DNA of 39,316 bases, from positions 1 to 39,316 of the forward strand of contig JABJGO010000013.1 of NCBI GenBank assembly GCA_018662225.1, read 5' to 3'. Below the pieces are notes generated by a model, which was not told where the DNA came from, did no database searches, and was given only the letters and a program-made list of their open reading frames with translations. The number at the start of each line of letters is the position of its first letter. Within the stretch, counting starts at the first letter, position 1. The DNA is from Rhodospirillales bacterium (GTDB taxonomy: Bacteria > Pseudomonadota > Alphaproteobacteria > Rhodospirillales > Casp-alpha2). Shown piece after piece: positions 25,306 to 33,877 of the stretch. A program made the translations under genes and the position numbers.

Positions 25306-26372
25306 GTGACAGCCTGGTTGAACTTAAAGGCGTTACGAAGGAATACGGTGCTATCAAGGCGGTCGATAATGTTAACATGAACGTTTCACGAGGCGAGTTT
25401 CTCGTTCTTCTTGGCCCTTCGGGGAGTGGAAAAACTACCATTCTTTCCATGATGGGCGGGTTTACAGCCCCCACGTCAGGACAGTTAATCATCGATGGTG
25501 AGGACGTAACGGAAGTACCACCGGCGTCGCGCCCCACGGTAACTGTATTTCAGGACTATGCCCTATTCCCACATATGACAGTGCGCGAAAATGTGAGTTT
25601 TGGGTTGGCCATGCGAAAAGTATCCAAATCAGTACGTTATAAGCTCGCCGAGGAGTCACTTGAAACTGTAGGACTAACCGGTTTTGGTGACCGCGGTATT
25701 CATCAACTTTCAGGCGGTCAACGCCAACGTGTGGCACTGGCGCGGGCTATTGCGGTTGAACCTTCGGTCCTGTTGCTTGATGAGCCACTGGGCGCACTTG
25801 ATTTAAAGATACGACGCCAAATGCAGGAAGAACTTGTCCATTTACAAAAAAGTCTGGGGGCTACGTTTGTCCATGTGACGCATGACCAAGAAGAGGCCAT
25901 GAGTATTGCGGACAATATTGCGCTGATCAATCAAGGGCGGATTGAGGATTACGGTCCGCCTGACCGGGTGTATTTACGCCCCGCCACATTGTTCGCGGCG
26001 AAATTCATGGGTGACAGCAACATCTTCGAAGGAATAGCCGTTTCTTGTGAAGACAACCGAATCCGAGTTGATACCCAAATGGGCCAACTAGCCTTTACTG
26101 GCGAAGCGGAAACAGGGGCAACCGTCCATGTCTCCTTGCGCCCTGAACAGATAAGGTTGGGAAATGCCGAGGGAGATAACATGATTCCTCTGGGTGAAAT
26201 TAAGGTCAGCGAAGTTATCTTCCAGGGCACACATAGACTGTGTCATGTACGTGCCGGGAAAGGCCTTGAGGTTGAATTGTTATTGCGATTGCCGCAAGAC
26301 CACGCCGTCTCAAAAGGCGATACAATGAACATTCACGCCAGGCAATCAGATGCGGTATTGCTCAGGGATTAA
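25302..26372 (+). CDS. potA: ABC transporter ATP-binding protein, spermidine/putrescine type (PotA-like)
   Basis: The 356-residue ATPase has Walker A GPSGSGKTT, Q-loop VFQDYALFPHM, signature LSGGQRQRVALARAI, Walker B VLLLDEPLGALD and H-loop HVTHDQEEA. A C-terminal TOBE domain (about residues 270-350) is typical of PotA. The start overlaps the stop of the second permease by four bases. It powers the importer encoded with the ureohydrolase pair. Confidence 0.9.
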   Translation: MSDSLVELKGVTKEYGAIKAVDNVNMNVSRGEFLVLLGPSGSGKTTILSMMGGFTAPTSGQLIIDGEDVTEVPPASRPTVTVFQDYALFPHMTVRENVSFGLAMRKVSKSVRYKLAEESLETVGLTGFGDRGIHQLSGGQRQRVALARAIAVEPSVLLLDEPLGALDLKIRRQMQEELVHLQKSLGATFVHVTHDQEEAMSIADNIALINQGRIEDYGPPDRVYLRPATLFAAKFMGDSNIFEGIAVSCEDNRIRVDTQMGQLAFTGEAETGATVHVSLRPEQIRLGNAEGDNMIPLGEIKVSEVIFQGTHRLCHVRAGKGLEVELLLRLPQDHAVSKGDTMNIHARQSDAVLLRD

Positions 26373-26405
26373 ACTTCGAGTGAGCGGGGATATGTTAGAG
26401 AGTTG

Positions 26406-27086
26406 ATGGTGAGTGGCATGGCTACAAAAACATTAAGAAAACAAAGCACAAAGGGCCAGGAGCGTGCAGAGATATTGATGGCTGCTGCTATCGATCTGTT
26501 TACGGAACGTGATTACGCGTCTGTCACAATTCAGGATATTACGCGTCGCGCCGGGGTGACCCATTCATTGGTTTATTATCATTTTAAGAACAAGGAAGAA
26601 CTGTTCAGTCGCGCTGTGACAAATCTGATCGAAAACACCATCAAGGGCTATCAGGTATCTCGTAAACACCATCACGATCCTGTTGACCTGATCGAAGACT
26701 GGTTTGAGAACAACATCAGATTATCCAAAGAACTTCGTAAACTGGTAAAAATCATGTTTGATTACGCCGGGCCGCGGCAAGGTTCTCCGTCGGTTGCTAA
26801 TGCTATCAAGGATTTTTATGCGCAAGAGCACCGAATTCTTACCGCCAGTGTAACCCAGGGTATTTCCGAGGGCCGCTTTAAGGATGTTGATCCCGCGCGC
26901 ATTGCGACATTTATATCAACTCATATTGATGGTATTTTCTATGATTCTTTTATTCGGGCCGATGATGATATTGCGCGGGCAATGCTCGACCTGAAGTGGG
27001 CGTTGTGGACCTTACTCGGCTATGAAGAAGGCGTCCGCCAGGATACAATTCGGCCTGCGCAGTTAGTTTCGGTGGCATCCAACTGA
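26406..27086 (+). CDS. TetR family regulator, probable repressor of the hypBA-ureohydrolase-pot operon
   Basis: The TetR-type N-terminal helix-turn-helix (VTIQDITRRAGVTHSLVYYHFKNKEELF) is followed by an all-helical ligand domain with IATFISTHIDGIFYDSF. The ATGs at 26406 and 26418 are both possible starts; GGTGAG lies close before the second. It is the last gene of the operon, 33 bp after the ATPase gene, so autoregulation together with the transport and hydrolysis genes is likely. The twin TGACT-N4-AGTCA dyads upstream of hypB are the best candidate target. The ligand could be the imported substrate. Confidence 0.85.
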   Translation: MVSGMATKTLRKQSTKGQERAEILMAAAIDLFTERDYASVTIQDITRRAGVTHSLVYYHFKNKEELFSRAVTNLIENTIKGYQVSRKHHHDPVDLIEDWFENNIRLSKELRKLVKIMFDYAGPRQGSPSVANAIKDFYAQEHRILTASVTQGISEGRFKDVDPARIATFISTHIDGIFYDSFIRADDDIARAMLDLKWALWTLLGYEEGVRQDTIRPAQLVSVASN

Positions 27087-27098
27087 CTTATACAGGCG

Positions 27099-27827
27099 TC
27101 ATTTGTCTTTTTCTTTCAGATATAATCGGATTAGGGCGCGATATTTCTCTCCATCAAAGCTTGGGAAATGTCCACCGTGCACGACCCTCACGGGTAATTC
27201 CATGATCCGTTTCATGACTTCAATATAGGTTGGAATATCCGAGTGATACGCGTCATCAATGAGGGGGCCATCATAAACGGTATCGCCTGAAAACAGAATT
27301 TCCGTTGTCTTCTCAAACAGCATAATGCCACCGGGAGAGTGTCCTGGTGTGTGGATCACTTCAAATTGACGATTCCCCAAGTCAATAACGTCTCCCCCCT
27401 GAAGAATGCGGGTCGCAGGTGCTGACTGAACCTCGTACTTGGTCGACGAGTAGGGCGAAGGCGGCATCTTGGTAAAGATATCGTCTGTTACATAAAGATC
27501 GGCCAGTGTCGCAGCACGTGTTGGCTCAGCAAGAATGTCAGCTTCATCAGCATGAACGTACCGCTCTGCAAACTCGTGGTGACAACCGATATGGTCGAAA
27601 TGAACATGGCTGGCGACTGCAATGCAGGATTTTTCAGTGACGAGTGGAATATGGGTTCGCAAGCTGACGACACCCATGCCCGTATCAACAAGCATGTCTC
27701 GTTTACTTCCACGGACATGCCAAATATTACAGCGGTAAAAATCCTTGATAAATGGCTCCGCGATAAAACTCACATCATCGTCGATGTGCCGAACCTCATA
27801 CCATTCTTCAGCCGTGACAGAATTCAT
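27099..27827 (-). CDS. Metallo-beta-lactamase-fold hydrolase
   Basis: The 242-residue protein has the dinuclear metal motif HVHFDH (H74, H76, D78, H79), then HTPGHSPGG, SGDTVYDG and VVHGGHFPS, giving the remaining His and Asp ligands of a glyoxalase-II-like hydrolase. The start is the ATG at 27827, preceded by AAGGAAG; a TTG one codon upstream is possible. It converges on the tetR gene with only 12 bp between. Family members hydrolyse thioesters, lactones or other esters. Nothing indicates a link with guanidine metabolism beyond position. Confidence 0.82.
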   Translation of the reverse strand: MNSVTAEEWYEVRHIDDDVSFIAEPFIKDFYRCNIWHVRGSKRDMLVDTGMGVVSLRTHIPLVTEKSCIAVASHVHFDHIGCHHEFAERYVHADEADILAEPTRAATLADLYVTDDIFTKMPPSPYSSTKYEVQSAPATRILQGGDVIDLGNRQFEVIHTPGHSPGGIMLFEKTTEILFSGDTVYDGPLIDDAYHSDIPTYIEVMKRIMELPVRVVHGGHFPSFDGEKYRALIRLYLKEKDK

Positions 27828-28183
27828 CAAGTACTTCCTTGATCGTTGAATTGAGGCCAGTTTACGAGGTCAGCATGCAAGTTTTGCAGATTAAATCGAG
27901 CCCCGCAATACGTGGTTGAAAGTGAACCGATGTATGTGACGCGCGTAATATGACTCACAAAAAATCACAAATAAAACTACAGTTTTCGTTTTCAGGATCA
28001 TACATTTCTGCATATGGCCGATTGCAGCCATGTTTGCTTAGGCAAACTCTTCCCTACATTGCTATTCTTGCCGAACGGAGCGAAGGACGCCCGTTTGACT
28101 TAAGCGAGTTTCCTCTGACAATACCATCGTATTATCCTCATAATACAAGTGCCGTGGACTAAATTTTAGTAGAATTGTATGCC
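27828..28183. other. Gene-free divergent intergenic region
   Basis: About 350 bp between the metallo-hydrolase and the LysR gene. It contains only a doubtful 70-codon plus-strand ORF (27950-28162) with no family resemblance. Promoters for both flanking genes must lie here, but no convincing -35/-10 pair or dyad was identified. Confidence 0.4.
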
Positions 28184-29119
28184 GTGAAAAAATCTGATTC
28201 ATCTCGTTGTATAGAAACCAGTCCGCTTACCGGTCAACGGTTCGCGCGAAATCTTGATTGGAACCTATTACGCACATTTTATGAGATTGTGAACGCAGAG
28301 GGCGTGAGTGAAGCTGCGCGGCGGTTGAACCGTGGGCAACCGTCAATCAGCATGGCTCTTAGGCGTCTTGAGCAGCATATGGGCACGATTTTGTGCAGGA
28401 GAGGCCCCGGGGGTTTTTCCCTTACCTTGAACGGCGAGTTGCTGGCTGAGAAATGCGCCACGATGTTTGGGGTCGCCAGTAGCATTCCAAACACATTGGC
28501 TGATGCATCTGTTGAGATTCGGGGTCGGCTAAGGGTGCAATTAATCAGCAACCTTGTCGGCAATCACATTGATGATGCCATTGAGCAATTTCATAGAAAA
28601 TTTCCTAACGTCGAGATATTTGTCAGCATCGCAACATGGGATGTGATCCAGCGAAGCGTTATGAGGAATGAAGTCGAGATTGGTATCGCACCCGTGACCC
28701 TGCGGACCGCCGGGTTACGGTACGACATTTTATTTGAGGAAACCTATCGTCCCTATTGTGGCCGCCGGCACCCGTTGTTTGGGAAAACAATAAGTCGACC
28801 CGAGGATTTGGCGGAATATGCCTTTATTTTGACAGGTGCAGACGAGCCCGAAAGCCTGACAAGGTTCCGCCAACGTTCTGGGCTAGGAACTCACCTTGCA
28901 GGGTTGTCAGAACATCTGGAGGAAGCCCGCCGATTAACAATTTTAGGCGTGGGGTTATGCTTCTTGCCAGAGGCGTTCGCTGACAAAGATGTTAATAATG
29001 GAAACCTTCACCCCGTACTCGCTGCCGGGAATGATCCGGTATCGACCATTTTTGTCATATCGAATCCCGACGCACCGCAGCACCATGCTTGTGATAGAAT
29101 GCTTGAATTCTTACGTTAA
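28184..29119 (+). CDS. LysR family transcriptional regulator
   Basis: The LysR helix-turn-helix lies about 25 residues further in than usual (GVSEAARRLNRGQPSISMALRRLEQ), followed by the effector-binding domain. The start is uncertain: GTG at 28184 is adopted and TTG at 28175 is an alternative; neither has a strong ribosome site. It lies in the same direction as and 202 bp upstream of the GdmH-like gene, with a hairpin between. It may control that gene and the Ni permease; this is positional inference. Confidence 0.8.
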   Translation: MKKSDSSRCIETSPLTGQRFARNLDWNLLRTFYEIVNAEGVSEAARRLNRGQPSISMALRRLEQHMGTILCRRGPGGFSLTLNGELLAEKCATMFGVASSIPNTLADASVEIRGRLRVQLISNLVGNHIDDAIEQFHRKFPNVEIFVSIATWDVIQRSVMRNEVEIGIAPVTLRTAGLRYDILFEETYRPYCGRRHPLFGKTISRPEDLAEYAFILTGADEPESLTRFRQRSGLGTHLAGLSEHLEEARRLTILGVGLCFLPEAFADKDVNNGNLHPVLAAGNDPVSTIFVISNPDAPQHHACDRMLEFLR

Positions 29120-29150
29120 GGTTGCGTCGAGCATCTCCATAGGCGCGCTC

Positions 29151-29183
29151 ATGAACATCATCAATTTAACTGATGATGTTCAT
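29151..29183 (+). terminator. Perfect hairpin between LysR gene and gdmH-like gene
   Basis: The 13-bp arms ATGAACATCATCA (29151-29163) and TGATGATGTTCAT (29171-29183) enclose a 7-nt loop, 31 bp after the LysR stop. The following bases are only moderately T-rich. It could terminate the LysR transcript, or be a regulatory hairpin or operator in the gdmH leader. Confidence 0.5.
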
Positions 29184-29321
29184 TGTTATTTATGATCTAT
29201 TATGTCTGACACGAATTTTTAATACTGACGATAAGAGCCAGAAACCCCACTATAGAGAGAGTCGCTATGGCCACTCTCCTCCCTTAACCGTGGCGAATTG
29301 AAACGCCGAGAGGATATCCCT

Positions 29322-30509
29322 ATGCCAGATAAAAAAACCGGTGAACTGCGCGGCAACCGAAACTTAAAAACATTGGAGCGAATTTCCCAAACCAAGCAGG
29401 AAGAGGAAATTCAACGTGGGTTGGAACTTGGCCTCGAAGCTGCAGATTCTATCAATGATCGCTCCATTTCACTATTCAGTCGAGGCCATTTGCCGGCATT
29501 TGCTGGTATCAATACGTTCATGAAAACGCCGTATTGTGAGGATATCCGCGAAGTAGGAAACTATGAGGCAGCGTTTGTTGGCGCGCCATTTGATGGCGGG
29601 ACCACCTACCGCCCCGGAACGCGGTTTGGTCCACAAGGGGTTCGCCGGATTTCCGCCGTCTATGATGGGTACTGCGTCGATGGTGCCGTTGACCTGTTCG
29701 AGGAACTCGATCTATGTGACGCCGGAGACATATTCGTTATTCCCGGCAGTATCGAAAAGACATTTGACCAAGTCTCGAAAGCAGTCTCGCATATTTATAC
29801 TTCTGGTGTATTTCCGATCATTGTTGGTGGCGATCACAGCCTTGGGTATCCCAATGTGCGCGGTGTCGCACCACACATAGACGGGAATGTTGGTATCATC
29901 CACTTTGATCGACATCTTGATACCCAGGATATCGATATGGATGAACGGATGCACACCACGCCGTGGTATTGGACGACGAACGATCATGAGAGTGTGGAAC
30001 ATAACAAGGCACACCAGGCTCATAGCCATATGCATGACGTGGGTTTATCCAACTGCCCACCAAAGAATTTAGTTCAGATCGGTATCGGTGGCTGGTATGG
30101 CAATCGCCCCGGCTCAGAAGTGGCCCGTGATAGGGGCACCAGCGTTATCACGATGAAGGACTTCGAAGAACTCGGAACCGCGGGAACAGCAGCCATGGCC
30201 TTGGATCTGGCGTGGAAGGGCTGTGATGCTGTTTACCTGTCTTTTGATATTGATAGCATCGACCCTGGATATGCACCCGGAACGGGAACGCCGGAACCAG
30301 GCGGCTTCACACCGAGAGAAGCCTTGGAAATGGTGCGCATAATCGCGAAAGAAGGGTTGTGCGCCATGGAAGTGGTTGAAGTTTCTCCTCCCTATGACGT
30401 AAACGACAGCACTTCCCAGTTGGCTTGCCGTGTAATATTGGACACGTTGGGCACAATGGTCACCGAAGGGAAACTTGGGCACAGAGATAAGGTTATGAGG
30501 CCTGAATAA
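29322..30509 (+). CDS. gdmH: Ni-dependent guanidine hydrolase (GdmH-like ureohydrolase)
   Basis: The ATG at 29322 has GAGAGG upstream; the in-frame TTG at 29298 is rejected. The 395-residue length matches cyanobacterial guanidine hydrolase and exceeds agmatinases because of a ~60-residue N-terminal extension. Metal ligands are H172 (GGDHS), D196/H198/D200 (HFDRHLDTQ) and D309/D311 (SFDIDSIDP). The FDRHxDTQ variant and the HTTPWYWTTN segment resemble GdmH rather than arginase or agmatinase. Known GdmH converts guanidine to urea and ammonia and needs HypA/HypB-like chaperones; hypBA lie 10 kb upstream, and a NiCoT permease is the next gene. It is the most confidently assigned of the six ureohydrolases. 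Confidence 0.8.
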   Translation: MPDKKTGELRGNRNLKTLERISQTKQEEEIQRGLELGLEAADSINDRSISLFSRGHLPAFAGINTFMKTPYCEDIREVGNYEAAFVGAPFDGGTTYRPGTRFGPQGVRRISAVYDGYCVDGAVDLFEELDLCDAGDIFVIPGSIEKTFDQVSKAVSHIYTSGVFPIIVGGDHSLGYPNVRGVAPHIDGNVGIIHFDRHLDTQDIDMDERMHTTPWYWTTNDHESVEHNKAHQAHSHMHDVGLSNCPPKNLVQIGIGGWYGNRPGSEVARDRGTSVITMKDFEELGTAGTAAMALDLAWKGCDAVYLSFDIDSIDPGYAPGTGTPEPGGFTPREALEMVRIIAKEGLCAMEVVEVSPPYDVNDSTSQLACRVILDTLGTMVTEGKLGHRDKVMRPE

Positions 30510-30596
30510 CGCCTGCCGCCGGATAGATGGTGTGTCAGGGGCCATTGGAAGGACTCAGATGCACCAGCTATCCTTCCACTTCTCTAGAGGGACATT

Positions 30597-31310
30597 ATGT
30601 ACTCTTTATTCGGACTGGGCCTGCTGTTAGGTATCCAGCACGCGTTAGAAGCAGATCATGTTGCCGCTGTTGCGGCCCTAACGCGCCGGGGGGTATCGGT
30701 TCGTCAGGCCACAGCGTATGGGGCTTCTTGGGGGGTGGGGCATGCCATCACACTTTTGATGTTTGGCGGCTTGGCGTTAGCCCTCGACGCTCAGTTGTCA
30801 CAGGAACTCGCAAAATGGCTGGAGTTCGCCGTTGGCGTGATGTTGCTGGCGCTCGGCCTGAAAGTCACGATTAGTGTTGTGCGCGATCGCGTTCACATTC
30901 ACGCTCACCATCACGATTGCGGTACTTACCATATTCACATGCATAGCCATGGGCACGAAAAACAACGCCAACACGGGCAATCAATGCATGAACATCGGCA
31001 TATGAAATTGAGGCTGCGTGATTTGATGCAATCCATGACAGTGGGCATCATGCACGGCCTCGCGGGTACGGCGGCATTGATCGTCTTCGTTACCGCCACA
31101 TCGGTGGACAGCAAGCTTTTTGGGATTGGTTATATTGTTGTCTTTGGGTTGGGATCAATTTTGGGAATGGCCGTTTTGTCAATTGTCGTATCGTGTCCGG
31201 CAACAATTATTGCCCGTAAAATGCCGTTGTTCGGCGAGTTTATCAGGTTGTCCATGGGCCTCGCCACGATCACTCTAGGTGGATTTATCGTTGCGGCTAA
31301 CTGGATTTAA
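30597..31310 (+). CDS. NiCoT-type nickel permease (UreH/HupE-like)
   Basis: The 237-residue membrane protein has the NiCoT signature in its first helix, HALEADH (H15-x4-D20-H21), and a second conserved helix GIMHGLAGTAAL. A cytoplasmic or periplasmic His-rich loop (residues 100-135, HIHAHHH, HIHMHSHGH, HEHRH) would bind Ni. It follows gdmH-like by 87 bp in the same direction with its own ribosome site (AGAGGGA), and a possible 7-bp hairpin (GGAAGGA/TCCTTCC, 30547-30577) lies in the gap. It is the expected Ni supply for the ureohydrolases. Confidence 0.85.
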   Translation: MYSLFGLGLLLGIQHALEADHVAAVAALTRRGVSVRQATAYGASWGVGHAITLLMFGGLALALDAQLSQELAKWLEFAVGVMLLALGLKVTISVVRDRVHIHAHHHDCGTYHIHMHSHGHEKQRQHGQSMHEHRHMKLRLRDLMQSMTVGIMHGLAGTAALIVFVTATSVDSKLFGIGYIVVFGLGSILGMAVLSIVVSCPATIIARKMPLFGEFIRLSMGLATITLGGFIVAANWI

Positions 31311-31343
31311 CCAGATCAATGGTCTATCGCACCGTCTCCAAGC

Positions 31344-32360
31344 TTAAGCTATATCCAGAACATCATTGATGGCGCAGTCAAGAAAGTTTGCAAATTCAGG
31401 ATCGTTGCCCGGGCTCGCAGCACAGTGACCCCAAACTGACTCAAATGGCCTGAGTTCCGCATTTGGCATATGCATGATTTCGATTTCATTGTCTTCGGGC
31501 GGAAAATAAAGGTCCGTTGTGCTGGGGATCAGAATAGCTTTTGCATTAATTGCACCCAACGCCGCCTTGAAATCGCCGCGATACAAGACGTTGTTGCTGA
31601 TATCGCCGTTCTTCCATGACTGAAGCTTTGTAAGCAGGTTGTTGGCGTCCCAATTGATGACGTGGTCTTCTTCCCAATCGATCAACAAGTCTTCCAAGGT
31701 CTCGAACCCTAGTTTTTTGTACAATCCTTCCCGATAGAAGCTTTGAGAGAATGCCCACCCGGCATAGACGCGTCCGAAAGCCCGTAATCCCCGTTCCGGC
31801 TGAGTATCGTAGTCACCGCCATTCCACTCGCCATCAGCCTGCAAAGCAGCCTGGACGCCTTCAAGAAACACAATATTGTGCGGCGATGTTTTCGCAGATG
31901 CACAAAACGGCACGATCGCCTTTACCATATCAGGAAATTGGGCTGCCCACTGATAGGACTGACATCCGGCCATTGACCAGCCAGCAACAAGTGCGACACT
32001 TTCGATACCAAATTCTTCGGTCAATAAACGATGCTGGCAAGCAACGTTGTCGTGCAACGTAATCGCAGGGAACCGAGGCCCATCAAAAGGTGGTGGTGTA
32101 TTGCTGGGCGATGACGAGTACCCATTTCCAAACATATTCACCGAAACAATGAAATGTCGCGCCGGGTCTATGGCTCGACCGGTCCCAAAGAAACCTTCAT
32201 TTCGAATGTGGTCCCCTGTGTAGAACGTCGGTAAAACGACAACATTGCTTCGCGCCTGATTGAGCGCACCATAAGTTTTGTACGCCAATTTGATATCTGG
32301 CAGAACAACGCCAGATTGAAGTTCCACGTCACCCAAGTTGAAAACATTGTAATCGCTCAT
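31344..32360 (-). CDS. Alpha/beta hydrolase of the homoserine O-acetyltransferase (MetX) family
   Basis: The ATG at 32360 (MSDYNVFNLG) has AAAGGA upstream, giving 338 residues; the in-frame ATG at 32486 would overlap the preceding gene and is rejected. The MetX fold is shown by LAYKTYGALN, the nucleophile elbow GWSMAG (S129, where MetX has GGSMGG), the acid D283 (STTDLYFP) and the histidine H312 (VWGHCAASPG). The changed elbow argues against a standard acyltransferase and for a hydrolase or related role. It lies after the glutamine-synthetase-like gene but is separated from it by a strong terminator. Confidence 0.75.
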   Translation of the reverse strand: MSDYNVFNLGDVELQSGVVLPDIKLAYKTYGALNQARSNVVVLPTFYTGDHIRNEGFFGTGRAIDPARHFIVSVNMFGNGYSSSPSNTPPPFDGPRFPAITLHDNVACQHRLLTEEFGIESVALVAGWSMAGCQSYQWAAQFPDMVKAIVPFCASAKTSPHNIVFLEGVQAALQADGEWNGGDYDTQPERGLRAFGRVYAGWAFSQSFYREGLYKKLGFETLEDLLIDWEEDHVINWDANNLLTKLQSWKNGDISNNVLYRGDFKAALGAINAKAILIPSTTDLYFPPEDNEIEIMHMPNAELRPFESVWGHCAASPGNDPEFANFLDCAINDVLDIA

Positions 32361-32380
32361 GGTTTTTCCTTTGCCCAGAC

Positions 32381-32410
32381 AAAAAACTGGCGGGTCGAAA
32401 CCCGCCAGTT
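32381..32410 (-). terminator. Rho-independent terminator after the glutamine-synthetase-like gene
   Basis: A perfect 11-bp stem, AACTGGCGGGT (32385-32395) with ACCCGCCAGTT (32400-32410), encloses a 4-nt loop. Read on the minus strand it runs directly into six T. It lies 12 bp after the ligase stop codon and 20 bp before the MetX-like start, so it sets the end of the Lrp-ligase transcript or attenuates the next gene. Confidence 0.9.
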
Positions 32411-32422
32411 GATCTTTGATGC

Positions 32423-33841
32423 TTAGTAAAGCCGTAGGTATTCCTCGACTTCCCAATCGGTAACAGCTTGATGATATCGTTCCCATTCATCAACCTTGTA
32501 AGCAAGAAAGGAGTTTCTCATGGTTTGCCCCATAACGTCTCCCGCAAGGTCATCATTTCGCAATGCTTCTGTCGCAACCATCAGATTGCGTGGCAAACGA
32601 CGGATGCCACGCGCTTTGATCTCTTCTTCGGGAGTGTTGTAGAGATCAATATCGGTTGCGGGGCCTGGGTCCATCTTGTTCGTGATGCCTTCAAGAACGG
32701 CTGCCAGCGTCATAGCAAAACCCAGATACACATTCATGCACATGTCAGCGGCACGGTTTTCGATACAGAACCGGCTTTGCGGCAGGCGAAACTGTGCAGA
32801 ACGGTTGTTGTGGCCATAGGTAATGTTTGTTGGCGCCCAAGTAACGGTTCCACCTTCAAATCCACCAACTCTGGGAACCAATCCATTGTATGAATTGACC
32901 GTGGGACACACGATAGCCGTCAGAGCTTCAGAATGCGCCATCAAGCCGCCAACGGCGTGCATGCATTCTTCGCTGAAGTCACCACCTTCTGCTGTTTCGA
33001 AAATATTGACGCCGGGATTGTCCACTTTCTGCAGTGAGAAGTTGATGTGAGCACCTGAACGCCAATCACCGGTGGTCGGTTTTGGCATGAACGTGACGAA
33101 CATGCCGTGTTCTTTGGCAACTTCCTTTAGCAAGATACGCAGGAACACCAGACGGTCGGCCATTTCCAGCAGTGTCGTGTAATGGAAATCCAACTCGAAC
33201 TGCGAATAGCCACCTTCACAAACCACATCGTGCATGTTCCAACCAAGACCTTCGACAATGTCGATCATGTCTTTGAGGAAAGGCATTGAGTCAATTGATA
33301 ATTCCACATCGTAGCCAAATGCCTGGCGCCGTACCTTCGACCCACCTTGCGGTTCGTCATCGATTGCCTTGACGGGATTACCATCTTCGTCGTACCGCAT
33401 AACAATGAACTCAGGTTCAACACCCGCGTACCCTACATAACCGGCTTTTTCTGCGTCATGAATTGCTCGTTTAAGAGCCTGGCGCGGGCATACGTTGTAT
33501 GGTTTGTCCATCCAAAAAAGATCAGCAAAGATGATAGCGATGGAGGTGTCCCACGGACAGATATAGACAGCATCAAGATCAGGGACCATGACCTGATCAG
33601 GGTCGGCAGGGGAAAGCTCGGGTACAAATGAGACCGAATGAACAGCAAACTGCGGGCCTTTCCCCATGCAAAGCAATTCAAAATCGCTCATTGGAACAGG
33701 CTTGGTTTTTGGAATACCAAACAAGTCGATCCACGCGGACATTACGTACTCTACACCAGCTTCCTCAAGCTCTTTGCGAACCTCAGCAATACGCTCAGCT
33801 GTGGGTAGGGCATCTTTAAAATTCTCGACGTAAGCAGTCAT
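32423..33841 (-). CDS. Glutamine-synthetase-family ligase (gamma-glutamyl amine ligase candidate)
   Basis: The 472-residue protein has the GS catalytic blocks: GVEPEFIVM (metal Glu pair), CEGGYSQFELDF, TFMPKPTTGDWRSGAHINFS, and NSYNGLVPR followed by NITYGHNNRSAQFRLP and IENRAAD. There is no GlnA-type adenylylation-loop signature, so this is a specialised GS-like enzyme of the GlnT, GmaS or PuuA group that couples glutamate to ammonia, methylamine or a polyamine. It shares a transcript with an AsnC/Lrp regulator, lies next to the second ureohydrolase module, and may process the amine or ammonia released there. The amine specificity is inference. Confidence 0.8.
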   Translation of the reverse strand: MTAYVENFKDALPTAERIAEVRKELEEAGVEYVMSAWIDLFGIPKTKPVPMSDFELLCMGKGPQFAVHSVSFVPELSPADPDQVMVPDLDAVYICPWDTSIAIIFADLFWMDKPYNVCPRQALKRAIHDAEKAGYVGYAGVEPEFIVMRYDEDGNPVKAIDDEPQGGSKVRRQAFGYDVELSIDSMPFLKDMIDIVEGLGWNMHDVVCEGGYSQFELDFHYTTLLEMADRLVFLRILLKEVAKEHGMFVTFMPKPTTGDWRSGAHINFSLQKVDNPGVNIFETAEGGDFSEECMHAVGGLMAHSEALTAIVCPTVNSYNGLVPRVGGFEGGTVTWAPTNITYGHNNRSAQFRLPQSRFCIENRAADMCMNVYLGFAMTLAAVLEGITNKMDPGPATDIDLYNTPEEEIKARGIRRLPRNLMVATEALRNDDLAGDVMGQTMRNSFLAYKVDEWERYHQAVTDWEVEEYLRLY

Positions 33842-33877
33842 CTATTATCTCCTGTATGATAATTTCGTTCGATTGAT

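Noticed and set aside
27950-28162. 70-codon ORF in the metallo-hydrolase/LysR gap
   Set aside because: No ribosome site of note and no family resemblance; more likely promoter DNA.
29184-29321. Guanidine-I/II/III riboswitch before gdmH
   Set aside because: The expected conserved cores (for example paired hairpins with ACGR loops) were not seen by eye; needs a covariance-model search before any claim.
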